A stretch of 38,394 nt of DNA, from assembly GCA_002405835.1 (NCBI GenBank), contig DHMO01000040.1, positions 1 through 38,394 on the forward strand. Direction: 5' to 3'. Within the stretch, counting starts at the first letter, position 1; every line of letters starts with the position of its first letter. Positions 7,624 through 15,474 of this stretch are shown piece by piece. The DNA is from Lentisphaeria bacterium UBA4640 (GTDB lineage: Bacteria; Verrucomicrobiota; Lentisphaeria; Victivallales; UBA1829). Below the pieces are notes generated by a model. The model saw only the letters and a program-made list of their open reading frames with translations, did not search any database and had not been told where the DNA came from. The position numbers and the translations under genes are program-made.

Positions 7624-9762
7624 TTATTCTTCGACCACGAGGACCGCGGCGGAGAAGGTGTCCGGTTTGCTGAACCGGATAACGCCGTTTTCCTGCGTAT
7701 ACTTGAGCCCGTGCGCAAGTTCTGCAACGACACGGCCGGATGCTTTGAATTCAAGAGCGTCCGGTGTCTCGCCGAAGGTGTGGACGACAAGCAGTTCCCG
7801 TTTGCCGTATCTGCGGCGGAAGAGCTGCCAGCCTTTCGGGTGATTGTAGTTGCGGCTGGTCAGATGTTGTTCCAGACGTGAAGCTCCGTGCTTCGCGATG
7901 TCGGTGATTTTCGCGTAGAGACCGACGGCGTCGCGGACTGCGTTCAGCTGGAACTCCGAGAAGTTTCCGGCGTCGCCCGAAATGCAGGGGCGCCCGATGA
8001 AGCCGTTTGCAAGCTGATAGATCGTGCGTTTCTCTTCGCAGCCCGGAGTCAGCGTTACCCAGACCTGGTTCGCGGTGAACGGGATCTGCATTGCGGTCTG
8101 TCCGGCGATGATGGGAACGGAGATCGCTTCGTGGCAGTCGGAGAAGCTCGCCATGTCGCCGATGCGCATCCATTCCGCGGAGAGGCGGTATCCGCCCGAC
8201 GAACAGATTTCGAGCACGAGTTCCGGCAGTTCCTTGCGCAGGTGCAAGTAGAATGCGCGGATCGACGCGAGGACTTCCTGCGTGCCCTGCGAGGCGGAAC
8301 CGTTTTCGGAATCGGCGAGATGGAAGGAGCCGTTGTAGTCGACTTTCATATAGCCGATGCGGTGACTGCGGAGAAACTCAATTACGCGTTCATCAAGGTA
8401 TTGAATCACTTCCGGTTTGCGGAAGTCGAGGAAGTAGCGGTCGAGCGTGGTTGGGTAGGTTTCGCCTTCCCATTTGACGAGCCATTCCGGGTGCTTTTTG
8501 AAGAGCGCGGATGTTTCGGAGACGCATTCGAATTCAAACCAGATGCCGGGGATCATGCCCGCGTCGCGGATGGTGTCGAGGAAGCCGTCGAAGCCGGAGG
8601 GGTAGCTCGGCTTGTAGATTTCCCAGTCGCCGATGCCCGGAAGACGGGTTTCGGGTTCGCGGAACCAGCCGGCATCCATGACGAAATAGCGCAGACCGAG
8701 ACCTTTGAGTTTTGCAATGACGGGCTTGAGGTTTGCTTCGGTCGGTTTGCCCCAGCTGAACCCGTATTCGTTGAAGAGGCAGGGGAGGTCTTCTTCCGTT
8801 TTCGGGTGCCCTTCGGCATGGTCGGTCGCAAAGGCGGTCAGACGGTTCAGCGCGTCCTGCATGTCGCCTTCGACAACGGTGACGACGGCGGGGATTCCGG
8901 AGCAGCTCTCGCCGGGGCGGAGTTTGCGGCGGAAGTTGGCGAAATCGAAGTCGGGGAGTCCGCCGCCGATGGAGAGAAAGTCATCGTTGCGACGAACGGT
9001 TATTTCCCACGGGGAGACGGTGGCGAGCTGAGCCGCCCATGTGACATTCGCGCCGGTGTCTTCCAGTCCGATGGTCGGGAAGAATTCGCTGACGATCATG
9101 GAGGATCGATGACCGAAGGTGAAGCCTTTTGCGAATCCGCCGTTCCAACTCTGTTCGAGCTGGTAATCTTCAACCGGGCGGCATTCATCACGTCCTTCCG
9201 CCGACCAGAAGGTGCGGTAGCGGTGGAGCTTGAGGGCGTCCGGGGCGTCGTCCGCATGGAACGGGGAGAGAAAGCTGAGGTTGAAGCTGGCGAGCAGTCC
9301 GAGTTCCTCTTCGCGGGAGGAGCCGTTGGTTACGGAGGTGTTGATGACGACATATTTTTCACCCTTGTTGTGGGTGATGGTGTGAACGGCTTCGATGCCG
9401 CGGTCGTCGCGGAAAACGGTTTCGATGGTGTTCCCCTTCTGCTCCTGGCGGATGAAGTTGAGCTTCCAGACGGTCCCGTTTTCGTGCATAGGGGTGCGGA
9501 TGCTGAATTTGTCATGCAGAACCTGAATCTGGACCATGTGGTCGGGGTGGGTGACGATGGAGTCACCGCCGACGCGGCGGCAGCCTGCATAGCCGACGGT
9601 GTCATTGAGGTCGCGGCGGTGTACGGGAATTCGGTCTTCGGCTCCGGCCGGGAGCAGGAGCATCATCATTCTTTCGTTTTCCTTGAGGAAGACGACGGTC
9701 ATGTCGTCCAGCACGAAATGGCTGAACTCATCGAATCGGAGCGCATTTTTTTTCAGCAGCAT
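7624..9762 (-). CDS. Alpha-galactosidase, GH36 (712 aa)
   Basis: Full-length GH36 enzyme hydrolysing terminal alpha-1,6-galactosides such as melibiose, raffinose or galactomannan side chains. The first 330 or so residues are the N-terminal beta-supersandwich. The barrel contains FVMDAGWF, GIWFEFE, YMKVDYN with the nucleophile Asp475, EICSSGG, and SFSDCHE with the acid/base Asp542. These positions are close to those of characterised GH36 enzymes of similar length. The C-terminal beta-domain ends in AAVLVVEE. No signal peptide is visible, so it is likely intracellular. GAAAGG is eight bases before the ATG, and a near-consensus promoter lies 32 bases upstream of the start codon, so the gene is transcribed on its own. 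It is tail-to-tail with a second clan GH-D enzyme. Confidence 0.92.
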   Translation of the reverse strand: MLLKKNALRFDEFSHFVLDDMTVVFLKENERMMMLLLPAGAEDRIPVHRRDLNDTVGYAGCRRVGGDSIVTHPDHMVQIQVLHDKFSIRTPMHENGTVWKLNFIRQEQKGNTIETVFRDDRGIEAVHTITHNKGEKYVVINTSVTNGSSREEELGLLASFNLSFLSPFHADDAPDALKLHRYRTFWSAEGRDECRPVEDYQLEQSWNGGFAKGFTFGHRSSMIVSEFFPTIGLEDTGANVTWAAQLATVSPWEITVRRNDDFLSIGGGLPDFDFANFRRKLRPGESCSGIPAVVTVVEGDMQDALNRLTAFATDHAEGHPKTEEDLPCLFNEYGFSWGKPTEANLKPVIAKLKGLGLRYFVMDAGWFREPETRLPGIGDWEIYKPSYPSGFDGFLDTIRDAGMIPGIWFEFECVSETSALFKKHPEWLVKWEGETYPTTLDRYFLDFRKPEVIQYLDERVIEFLRSHRIGYMKVDYNGSFHLADSENGSASQGTQEVLASIRAFYLHLRKELPELVLEICSSGGYRLSAEWMRIGDMASFSDCHEAISVPIIAGQTAMQIPFTANQVWVTLTPGCEEKRTIYQLANGFIGRPCISGDAGNFSEFQLNAVRDAVGLYAKITDIAKHGASRLEQHLTSRNYNHPKGWQLFRRRYGKRELLVVHTFGETPDALEFKASGRVVAELAHGLKYTQENGVIRFSKPDTFSAAVLVVEE

Positions 9763-9793
9763 ATTCAGAACCTTTCTTATTGGTTGTCTGAAT

Positions 9794-9822
9794 ATTATAC
9801 CACGGAAAAGGCGGATTGTGAA
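9794..9822 (-). promoter_or_regulatory. Sigma-70 type promoter of the GH36 gene
   Basis: On the minus strand, TTCACA (9822-9817), a 17-base spacer and a perfect TATAAT (9799-9794) lie upstream of the GH36 ATG. The promoter sits just after the terminator of the preceding operon, which supports an independent transcription unit. Confidence 0.8.
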
Positions 9823-9858
9823 GAAGCACTTTTGATAAAATTACTGGATTTTTGATGC

Positions 9859-9895
9859 AAAAAGCGCGGCGGCTCTCCGGAAGAGCCGACCGCGC
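9859..9895 (-). terminator. Rho-independent terminator of the IclR-SDR-dehydratase operon
   Basis: On the minus strand, GCGCGG-T-CGGCTCT pairs with AGAGCCG-CCGCGC with a single bulged T and a five-base loop, followed by TTTTT. It starts about 13 bases after the stop of the dehydratase-like gene. Confidence 0.88.
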
Positions 9896-9907
9896 GCAGG
9901 GAGATTT

Positions 9908-11080
9908 TCAATTTTCCATTTTGTAATACGGAACGGCGTCGACGGGACGGATGTTCGTCAGATCGCCGCGGTAGTGACGGAGCTCGGTACGGATGTACGG
10001 ATGCTTCAGCAGTTCCTTTTCGTTCAGGTCGATGCCGATGCCCGGGCGGTCCGGAATGACCATTCGCCCGCTCTTGACCGTGAGATCTTCGTCGCAGATT
10101 TCCGCGCGGTACGGAACATCGGTCATCATCATTTCGAGCATGACGAAGTTCGGGACGCATGCGGCGAGCTGGAGCGTTGCGGCGTTTGCGACCGGACCGG
10201 AGGGGTTGTGCGGGCAGAAGCCGATGTGACGCGCTTCCGCTTCCGCGCCGAGCATCCGCATCTCGAAGAGTCCGCCCGCATGGGAGATGTCCGGCTGGAT
10301 GTAATCCGAGCAGCCGAGTTCGAAGAACTGGCGGTATTCGTAGCGGTTGTAGAGACGCTCGCCGGCGGCGATGGAGACGCGGACGCGGTCTTTGACCTGC
10401 TTCATGCCTTCCTTGTCGTCCGGCGGGATGGGCTCTTCAAACCAGAAGATGTCGAATTCCTCAAGGCGGCGTCCGATTTTGACCGCAGTCGGGATGTCGA
10501 ACCGTCCGTGTCCTTCGATGAGAAGCTGGACGTCTTCGCCGACGACTTCCGCGACTTTGGCGATGCATTCCATCGCGGAGTTGAGATCATGCTTGGAGAT
10601 CTGCTGCCACGCCTTCCCGAAGGGATCCCATTTACAGCCGAGGAATTTTTTCGCGGCAACCTCTTTTGCCTTTTCCGCGAACTCATCAGGAGTCTTGGCG
10701 GGGGAGAACCAGCCGTTGACGTAGATGGGGACGGAGTCGCGCACTTTTCCGCCGAGGAGCTGGTAGCAGGGGACGCCGAGCGCTTTGCCCTTGATGTCCC
10801 AGAGTGCCATTTCGACTCCGGCGAGAGCGCTCATGAGGACGGGACCGCCGCGCCAGTAGGCGTCGCGGTAGCAGTCGTGGCGGAAGGCTTCAATATTGTG
10901 CGGATCCTTGCCGATCAGGTAGGATTCGAGGTCGTGGATTGCCGCCTGAACGGTGAGTTCCTTGTATTCGAGGGTTGCTTCGCCCCAGCCGTAAAGACCT
11001 GAGTCGGTTTCGACCTTCACGAACACGAAATTGGTGCGGAAGGCGTTGCAGATGAACGTTTTGATTGCTGTTACTTTCAT
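9908..11080 (-). CDS. Mandelate racemase/enolase-superfamily sugar acid dehydratase, galactonate-dehydratase-like (390 aa)
   Basis: Start set at ATG 11080 (MKVTAIKTF) because AAGGA lies six bases before it; the longer frame to 11173 overlaps the SDR gene and lacks such a site. The protein has the N-terminal capping domain (ETDSGLYGWGEAT) and a modified TIM barrel. LLIEGHGRFD around residue 189, WFEEP and AAGERLY would give the three acidic Mg ligands, and CPHNPSGP the catalytic His. The EGHGRF and PHNPSGP pattern resembles the galactonate-dehydratase-like subgroup, which dehydrates aldonic acids to 2-keto-3-deoxy acids; substrate range in this subgroup is broad. It lies 13 bases after an SDR dehydrogenase and upstream of an alpha-galactosidase, consistent with oxidative galactose breakdown (inference). 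Confidence 0.82.
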   Translation of the reverse strand: MKVTAIKTFICNAFRTNFVFVKVETDSGLYGWGEATLEYKELTVQAAIHDLESYLIGKDPHNIEAFRHDCYRDAYWRGGPVLMSALAGVEMALWDIKGKALGVPCYQLLGGKVRDSVPIYVNGWFSPAKTPDEFAEKAKEVAAKKFLGCKWDPFGKAWQQISKHDLNSAMECIAKVAEVVGEDVQLLIEGHGRFDIPTAVKIGRRLEEFDIFWFEEPIPPDDKEGMKQVKDRVRVSIAAGERLYNRYEYRQFFELGCSDYIQPDISHAGGLFEMRMLGAEAEARHIGFCPHNPSGPVANAATLQLAACVPNFVMLEMMMTDVPYRAEICDEDLTVKSGRMVIPDRPGIGIDLNEKELLKHPYIRTELRHYRGDLTNIRPVDAVPYYKMEN

Positions 11081-11093
11081 AGGAAATCCTTGA

Positions 11094-11840
11094 TTAGGGC
11101 GCGTAGTAGAGCCCGCCGTTGATATGGATGGATTCGCCGGTGACGTATCCGTTCTTGATTGCAAAGAGAACACCGTCCGCCATTTCTTCGCACGAGCCGC
11201 CGCGCCGGACGGGGATGTGCGCGCAGGTCGCCCGGTATTCCTCTTCCGTGATGCGTTTGCGGAGGTTTTCCGTCATGACCATGCCGGGGCAGACCGTGTT
11301 CGCGGTGATTCCGGAAGCTGCGCCGTTTTCTGCAAAAGCGCGTGTGAGCGCGTGCATGCCGAGTTTGGAGACGCCGTAGGCGATCATATTCGGTTCCGCC
11401 GGCGTGAAGGAGCGCGACGATGCAATGTTGATGATGCGTCCCCAGCCCCGCGGCTTCGCCTGGTCGAAGAATGCCTGCGAGCAGAGATAAGCACCTTTGA
11501 GATTGATTTTCATGACCAGATCCCACCACTCGCCGTCGCTCATCTCCGGTTTGCGGAACCAGGGGTCGATACGGGCGTTGTTGACCAGAATGTCAACTTT
11601 GCCGAGTTTGCGGAACATTTCGTTTACGGCGGATTCGTCGGAGATGTCACAGACGCAGACCTCCGCTTCGCCGCCCGCACAGCGGATCTCTTCCGCGACG
11701 GCTTCGGCTTTTGCGGGACTGTGCGCGCAGTTGACGATGACGCGGCACCCTTCCTTCGCCAGTTCCAGCGCGATGACGCGCCCGAGCCCCTGCGACGCTC
11801 CCGTCACAAGAGCGACTCTTCCTTTGATGGATTCACCCAT
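11094..11840 (-). CDS. SDR family NAD(P)-dependent oxidoreductase (248 aa)
   Basis: Classical short-chain dehydrogenase. It has the cofactor motif TGASQGLG (about 14-21), NNAR in place of the common NNAG (about 87), a catalytic Ser in NIASSRS, YGVSK with the active-site Tyr and Lys, and the closing INGG. AGGG stands six bases before the ATG. The gene starts three bases after the IclR stop and ends 13 bases before the dehydratase-like gene, so all three form one operon. Beside a sugar-acid dehydratase and an alpha-galactosidase it may oxidise galactose or a sugar acid, but SDR sequences do not reveal substrate reliably. Confidence 0.85.
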   Translation of the reverse strand: MGESIKGRVALVTGASQGLGRVIALELAKEGCRVIVNCAHSPAKAEAVAEEIRCAGGEAEVCVCDISDESAVNEMFRKLGKVDILVNNARIDPWFRKPEMSDGEWWDLVMKINLKGAYLCSQAFFDQAKPRGWGRIINIASSRSFTPAEPNMIAYGVSKLGMHALTRAFAENGAASGITANTVCPGMVMTENLRKRITEEEYRATCAHIPVRRGGSCEEMADGVLFAIKNGYVTGESIHINGGLYYAP

Positions 11841-11843
11841 GAT

Positions 11844-12602
11844 TCACCCTGTTGTTTCAATTGTTGAAAGTTCGTTGGAAATCAGAACTGCAGTTTTTTT
11901 GATTTCGTCGACCATCCGTGCGCGGTCGGGCATGGTGGCGTCAGCCGCAAGAGCGGAAACGCCGAGTGCTGCGATCGTGACGCCGTTTCTGGTGACCGGA
12001 ACCGCCGCGATCCATTGGAGCGTGCGGTATTTGTCGCGCACGCAGAGCCGTTCGCGGCGACAGCGTTCCAGTTCGGCGGCCGCAGCATCGAAACTTGTGA
12101 ATTCCGGAAACATGAAGCGTCCGGCCTTGCGGTACTCATTGAAAATTTTTTCCTGCTCCTGTTTCGGCGCGGCGGAAAGAAGAACGAGTCCGGTCGCCGT
12201 GTCGAAGAGATCGTAGTAGGAGAGCTGGTTGATGCGGATGTTGAGCGGAGAGAAATTCGAGTGATGCAGCACATAACGTTCCGCGCCGCGCCGTTCGCAG
12301 ATCAGCACCGACTGCGCGAGTGTCCGCGCGCAGTTCTTCACATACGGAATTGCCTTGTCGAGAAACGACGGTTTGTATTTTACGATCTTGGCAAACGTGT
12401 AGGCGCGCGGTCCCGCGGTGTATCCGGCCTGGCGCGAGACGTGCATCAGATAGCCCGCATCTGTCAGCTCCTTGAGAATCCGCGAGCAGGTCGGTCGGTT
12501 CATTCCGAGCTTTGTCGCGATCCAGAGCGGCGTCACCGGGTTCGGAGATTCCGAAACAACGGTTTCCAGCACCTGAAAAATTTTGTCCAGTACTTTTATC
12601 AC
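11844..12602 (-). CDS. IclR-family transcriptional regulator (252 aa)
   Basis: The N-terminal winged helix (about 5-65; IATKLGMNRPTCSRILKELTDAGYL) is followed by an IclR effector-binding domain ending in AVPVTRNGVTIAALGVSA. The start codon is GTG (12602-12600), with AAGGGA just upstream. It heads the SDR-dehydratase operon and is divergent from another IclR gene. Palindromes in its leader and over its -10 point to autoregulation (inference). The ligand is probably a sugar-acid intermediate of the pathway encoded downstream. Confidence 0.88.
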   Translation of the reverse strand: MIKVLDKIFQVLETVVSESPNPVTPLWIATKLGMNRPTCSRILKELTDAGYLMHVSRQAGYTAGPRAYTFAKIVKYKPSFLDKAIPYVKNCARTLAQSVLICERRGAERYVLHHSNFSPLNIRINQLSYYDLFDTATGLVLLSAAPKQEQEKIFNEYRKAGRFMFPEFTSFDAAAAELERCRRERLCVRDKYRTLQWIAAVPVTRNGVTIAALGVSALAADATMPDRARMVDEIKKTAVLISNELSTIETTG

Positions 12603-12613
12603 GGCTTCCCTTT

Positions 12614-12630
12614 AGTTCATATTATGAACT
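12614..12630. promoter_or_regulatory. 17-bp perfect palindrome, probable IclR operator
   Basis: AGTTCATA-T-TATGAACT has eight-base arms around a single centre base. It lies between the -10 and the GTG start of the minus-strand IclR gene, where a bound repressor would block transcription. Size and symmetry fit IclR-type operators; which of the two IclR proteins binds is unknown. Confidence 0.6.
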
Positions 12631-12636
12631 TTAGTT

Positions 12637-12654
12637 TTATATTACAGAATATAA
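12637..12654. promoter_or_regulatory. Second inverted repeat overlapping the -10
   Basis: TTATATT-ACAG-AATATAA has perfect seven-base arms. It overlaps the -10 of the minus-strand IclR promoter and lies seven bases from the first palindrome. It could be a second operator; its AT-rich content makes chance more likely than for the first. Confidence 0.4.
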
Positions 12655-12679
12655 TACCACAATATAAACGAAAAGTCAA
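12651..12679 (-). promoter_or_regulatory. Promoter of the IclR-SDR-dehydratase operon
   Basis: On the minus strand, TTGACT (12679-12674), a 17-base spacer and TATTAT (12656-12651) give one mismatch in each hexamer. The promoter drives the minus-strand IclR operon. Confidence 0.7.
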
Positions 12680-12767
12680 TGTCTGAATGGAAAATATCGG
12701 GTAAAATTTTTTATTGCAAATTGTTTTTCGCGCAAAGCGTGCTATGTTTAGCAGAGGAGGATTCATT

Positions 12768-13538
12768 ATGACCGCAAGACTGCGAGACGGCGCGAAAGAC
12801 GGAGACAAGAGTTTTTCAAAGCTGTTTGACATTATCGAGGAGATAGCCGCCAGCCGTTCCGGACTGCGGGGACGCGAAGTCGCGGAGCGGACCGGTCTGC
12901 CGGTCAGCACAACGTTCCGCATGCTCAAGTTTCTGGTGGAGAACGGCTATCTGCGGAGCGCCTCTTCCACTTACACGCTCGGACTTGGCATTGCCCGGCT
13001 CGGCAACATCGCAGCCGCGCAGAATCCCCTGCTGAAAATTTCCCGTCCGATCCTCGCCGAACTCTCTGCCCGGACGATGGAGACCGTGCATCTTGCGGAA
13101 CTGAAGGACAGCCAGCTGCTTTACGTCGACAAGGTCGAAGGCGTGCGCTCGGTCCGCATGGGGTCGCTGATCGGAAGCTGTTCGCCGCTTCACTGCACCG
13201 GAATCGGAAAGGCGATTCTGGCGTTCCTGGATGAAAAAACGCTTCATGAACAGCTCGAAAAAATCGAATGGACGCGTTACACCGACACCACGCTCCTTTC
13301 CGCTTCCGCTCTGCTCCGCGACCTCGCGGAAATCCGGAAACGCGGATACGCCATCGACAACTGCGAACACGAACTGGGAGTTTACTGTCTCGCCGCCCCC
13401 GTGCTGGATTATTCGGGACATGCGGTTGCCGGAATCAGCATCTCCGGCTCCGAGCTTTATCTGAAAAACCGCACGGCGGAACTTGCCGCGCTGGTCCGGA
13501 ACGCCGCCGCGAAGATTTCCAACGAATATCACGGATGA
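12768..13538 (+). CDS. IclR-family transcriptional regulator (256 aa)
   Basis: Start is ATG 12768, with a consensus AGGAGG seven bases upstream; an in-frame TTG at 12714 has no such site. The winged helix (about 17-75; GREVAERTGLPVSTTFRMLKFLVENGYL) is followed by the effector domain (about 90-250), with LHCTGIGKAILAF and CLAAPVLDYSGHAVAGISISG typical of IclR proteins. It lies divergent from a second, clearly different IclR and three bases before an AraC-type regulator with which it is likely cotranscribed. Probable target: the adjacent sugar catabolism operon. Confidence 0.9.
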   Translation: MTARLRDGAKDGDKSFSKLFDIIEEIAASRSGLRGREVAERTGLPVSTTFRMLKFLVENGYLRSASSTYTLGLGIARLGNIAAAQNPLLKISRPILAELSARTMETVHLAELKDSQLLYVDKVEGVRSVRMGSLIGSCSPLHCTGIGKAILAFLDEKTLHEQLEKIEWTRYTDTTLLSASALLRDLAEIRKRGYAIDNCEHELGVYCLAAPVLDYSGHAVAGISISGSELYLKNRTAELAALVRNAAAKISNEYHG

Positions 13539-13541
13539 TTC

Positions 13542-14318
13542 ATGAATTTCTATGACGGTCTGACTTTTCCCGCCGCCGGAGTGATTCCTTTTGAACATCA
13601 CCGCGCGCATACGCCGCTTTATTACGGCATACAGTTCAACACCTCCGGGACTCTCCGCGTGCGCATCAACCGCGGACGCGAACACACGCTGACGGGACCC
13701 GCCTGCTTCATTACGCATCCGGGGGCGTTTTTTGAATATTCGCTTGCACCGGGAGAGCGTCATGATTTCACTTTTTTCTGTTTCACCGGACCGCGTGTTC
13801 AGGAGTATCTCCGGAGCGGTCTGCTTGACCTGACGCCCATGCCGGCAGCAATCAGCCGGGAACACAAATTCGCGGAAACTCTGCGGGAGCTGCTCCGCCA
13901 GCGGGAGCTCGGAAATTATCCCGAATCGGTGAATCTGCTGGAGAGTCTGCTGATCCAGCTCCGGAGACAGACGCAGATTTCTGCGTTTCTGTATCAGACG
14001 CCGCGTCTCCAGGAGCTCGTGCACGAACTGCGTGCACATCCGGAGCGCGACTGGGATTTTGAAAAAGAGGCGGGACGGCTGAGCATTTCAACACAGCATT
14101 TCCGCCGCATTTTCCGCCGCCACACGGGGAATTCCCCGCAGCACTATCTGATTCAGCTCCGTCTCGCGCAGGCGGCGAACCGTCTGGCTCATTCGGAAAA
14201 GCCGATCGGGATGATCGCCGCTGAAGTCGGGTTCGAGGACGTCTTCTATTTCTCCCACCTGTTCCGCAAGTATTACGGAATCCCGCCGAAAAAATACCGC
14301 GAGGAATTTTTTGCCTGA
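13542..14318 (+). CDS. AraC-family transcriptional regulator (258 aa)
   Basis: An N-terminal cupin-like sugar-sensing domain (about 10-95) is joined to a C-terminal AraC double helix-turn-helix (about 155-255). The second half reads KPIGMIAAEVGFEDVFYFSHLFRKYYGIPPKKYR, in the form typical of AraC recognition and scaffold helices. The start follows the IclR stop after three bases with only a weak GGATGA ribosome site, suggesting translational coupling. It would activate a carbohydrate gene set in response to a sugar; no target can be named. Confidence 0.88.
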   Translation: MNFYDGLTFPAAGVIPFEHHRAHTPLYYGIQFNTSGTLRVRINRGREHTLTGPACFITHPGAFFEYSLAPGERHDFTFFCFTGPRVQEYLRSGLLDLTPMPAAISREHKFAETLRELLRQRELGNYPESVNLLESLLIQLRRQTQISAFLYQTPRLQELVHELRAHPERDWDFEKEAGRLSISTQHFRRIFRRHTGNSPQHYLIQLRLAQAANRLAHSEKPIGMIAAEVGFEDVFYFSHLFRKYYGIPPKKYREEFFA

Positions 14319-14369
14319 TCTGTTTTCGGTTGACACTGTTTTGACCAGTCAGTCAACAGGAGACACACT

Positions 14370-14678
14370 ATGAATGAAATTTTTCAGACCGCCGCGGAGA
14401 TTCTGCTTGATTTCTGCGGAGAAGAGGCTCTGCTGCAGACCGGTTCGACGCCTGTACGGCTCCGTGCGGTTCCGTCCGGAGCCGTGAAACAATCTGCGGA
14501 TTCCATGGGGAGCGCGGCGAGGAAAACCCGCTCTTTCCTGCTGGAACTGAATTCAAAAAAAACATTTTCCCCGCAGAGGAGCCGTCTGGTTTTCCGGAAT
14601 GTCGAGCATCTCGTCGTTTCCGCGTCCCTGCTTCCGGAGGGGAAAATCTGCGAAGTGGAAACGGAGGTGATGGAATGA
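14370..14678 (+). CDS. Phage head-tail joining-like protein (102 aa)
   Basis: Small protein beginning MNEIFQTAAEILLDFCGEE, with a strong AGGAG seven bases before ATG. It has no decisive motif. Its size, its beta-rich second half (FLLELNSKKTFSPQRSRLVF) and its position directly before gp10-like and tail-terminator-like genes match the lambda gpFII-type head-tail joining slot. Its stop overlaps the next ATG by four bases. The functional call leans on context. Confidence 0.45.
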   Translation: MNEIFQTAAEILLDFCGEEALLQTGSTPVRLRAVPSGAVKQSADSMGSAARKTRSFLLELNSKKTFSPQRSRLVFRNVEHLVVSASLLPEGKICEVETEVME

Positions 14679-15070
14679 AACTCCGTTTCACTCTGCGTCC
14701 CCGGAATATGGATGCCGTTCTTCGCAAACTGGAAGAACGTGCGTCTCAGCTGATTGCGGAGACGGGGAAGGGGCTTTACCGGCTTGCCGCCGATGCAACA
14801 CCGGTCCGGAGCGGCCGTGCCCGTGCCAACTGGCGCTGTTTGGTCGGTTCTCCGGATTACAGCGCCGATGCCGGAACTGAATTCGATCCATTCCGCGCTT
14901 CCTCTGCATTTTCGGCGGTCAAAGCCGGAGAGAAGCTGTGCATAACGAACAGCGTTCCTTACATCGGGCGTCTGGAAGCCGGCTGGTCCGTACAGGCTCC
15001 TGCCGGAATTGCCGGACGCGCTCTTTCCGTCTGTTCCACCAACTTCGAATCGGGAGCTTATCTGCCATGA
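14675..15070 (+). CDS. HK97 gp10-like / minor tail completion protein (131 aa)
   Basis: The features TPVRSGRARANW (about 46-57) and ITNSVPYIGRLEAGWSVQAP (about 89-108) are typical of HK97 gp10-like neck or tail-completion proteins of siphophages. The start overlaps the preceding gene and the stop overlaps the next (ATGA), showing a tightly packed phage-style unit. It probably acts at the head-tail interface. No truncation is visible. Confidence 0.7.
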   Translation: MKLRFTLRPRNMDAVLRKLEERASQLIAETGKGLYRLAADATPVRSGRARANWRCLVGSPDYSADAGTEFDPFRASSAFSAVKAGEKLCITNSVPYIGRLEAGWSVQAPAGIAGRALSVCSTNFESGAYLP

Positions 15071-15468
15071 TTGAATTCCAAGCGGTAAAATCGAAAATCC
15101 GCGAATATCTTCTTGCTCACTCTTCAGTGGATTCCGCGCACCTTGCCGGAGAAGGCTCTCTTTTCGTTCCGGACGGCGGACTCTGGGTTCGTGAGACGTT
15201 CTACGAATTCACGCTGACTCGCCCTGCGCAGTTTTCGTGCCGGGCTGACGGCTCTGTTGTCTATGAGATTCTCCAGCCTTCCGACCGTGATTTCCGCGAA
15301 GCGGAAGCGCTGCGCCAGGATATTGCGGATCTCTTTCAGCCGCCTCTTCTGATTTCCGGAGAGGGCTTTTATCTTCAGACGACACGGCTCGTTCCGTTTG
15401 CATCGCGTCTGGACCGAGCCTGGAACATCGCCGCGCTCCGCATTCATTTTTCGGCGTATCCGGTCTGA
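15067..15468 (+). CDS. Phage tail-terminator-like protein (133 aa)
   Basis: Start is ATG 15067, which overlaps the previous stop; the longer frame from 14938 only shadows the previous gene. Length and composition (MIEFQAVKSKIREYLLAH..., ending RIHFSAYPV) resemble small tail-terminator or tail-completion proteins that follow gp10-like genes. No family motif is certain, so the assignment rests mainly on gene order. It ends six bases before the terminase start. Confidence 0.5.
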   Translation: MIEFQAVKSKIREYLLAHSSVDSAHLAGEGSLFVPDGGLWVRETFYEFTLTRPAQFSCRADGSVVYEILQPSDRDFREAEALRQDIADLFQPPLLISGEGFYLQTTRLVPFASRLDRAWNIAALRIHFSAYPV

Positions 15469-15474
15469 AAACTT

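Noticed and set aside
7888..9855. Plus-strand 655-residue open frame
   Set aside because: It is antisense to the GH36 gene, which has intact catalytic motifs, a promoter and a ribosome site. The frame is a GC-bias shadow rich in Val/Gly/Glu/Phe.
9974..11002. Plus-strand 342-residue open frame
   Set aside because: It is antisense to the dehydratase-like gene, with no ribosome site or motif.
12816..14039. Minus-strand 407-residue open frame
   Set aside because: It is antisense to the IclR and AraC genes, both of which have clear domains.
14330..14358. TTGACA before the phage cassette as a promoter
   Set aside because: The -35 hexamer is perfect, but no -10-like sequence lies 16-18 bases downstream.
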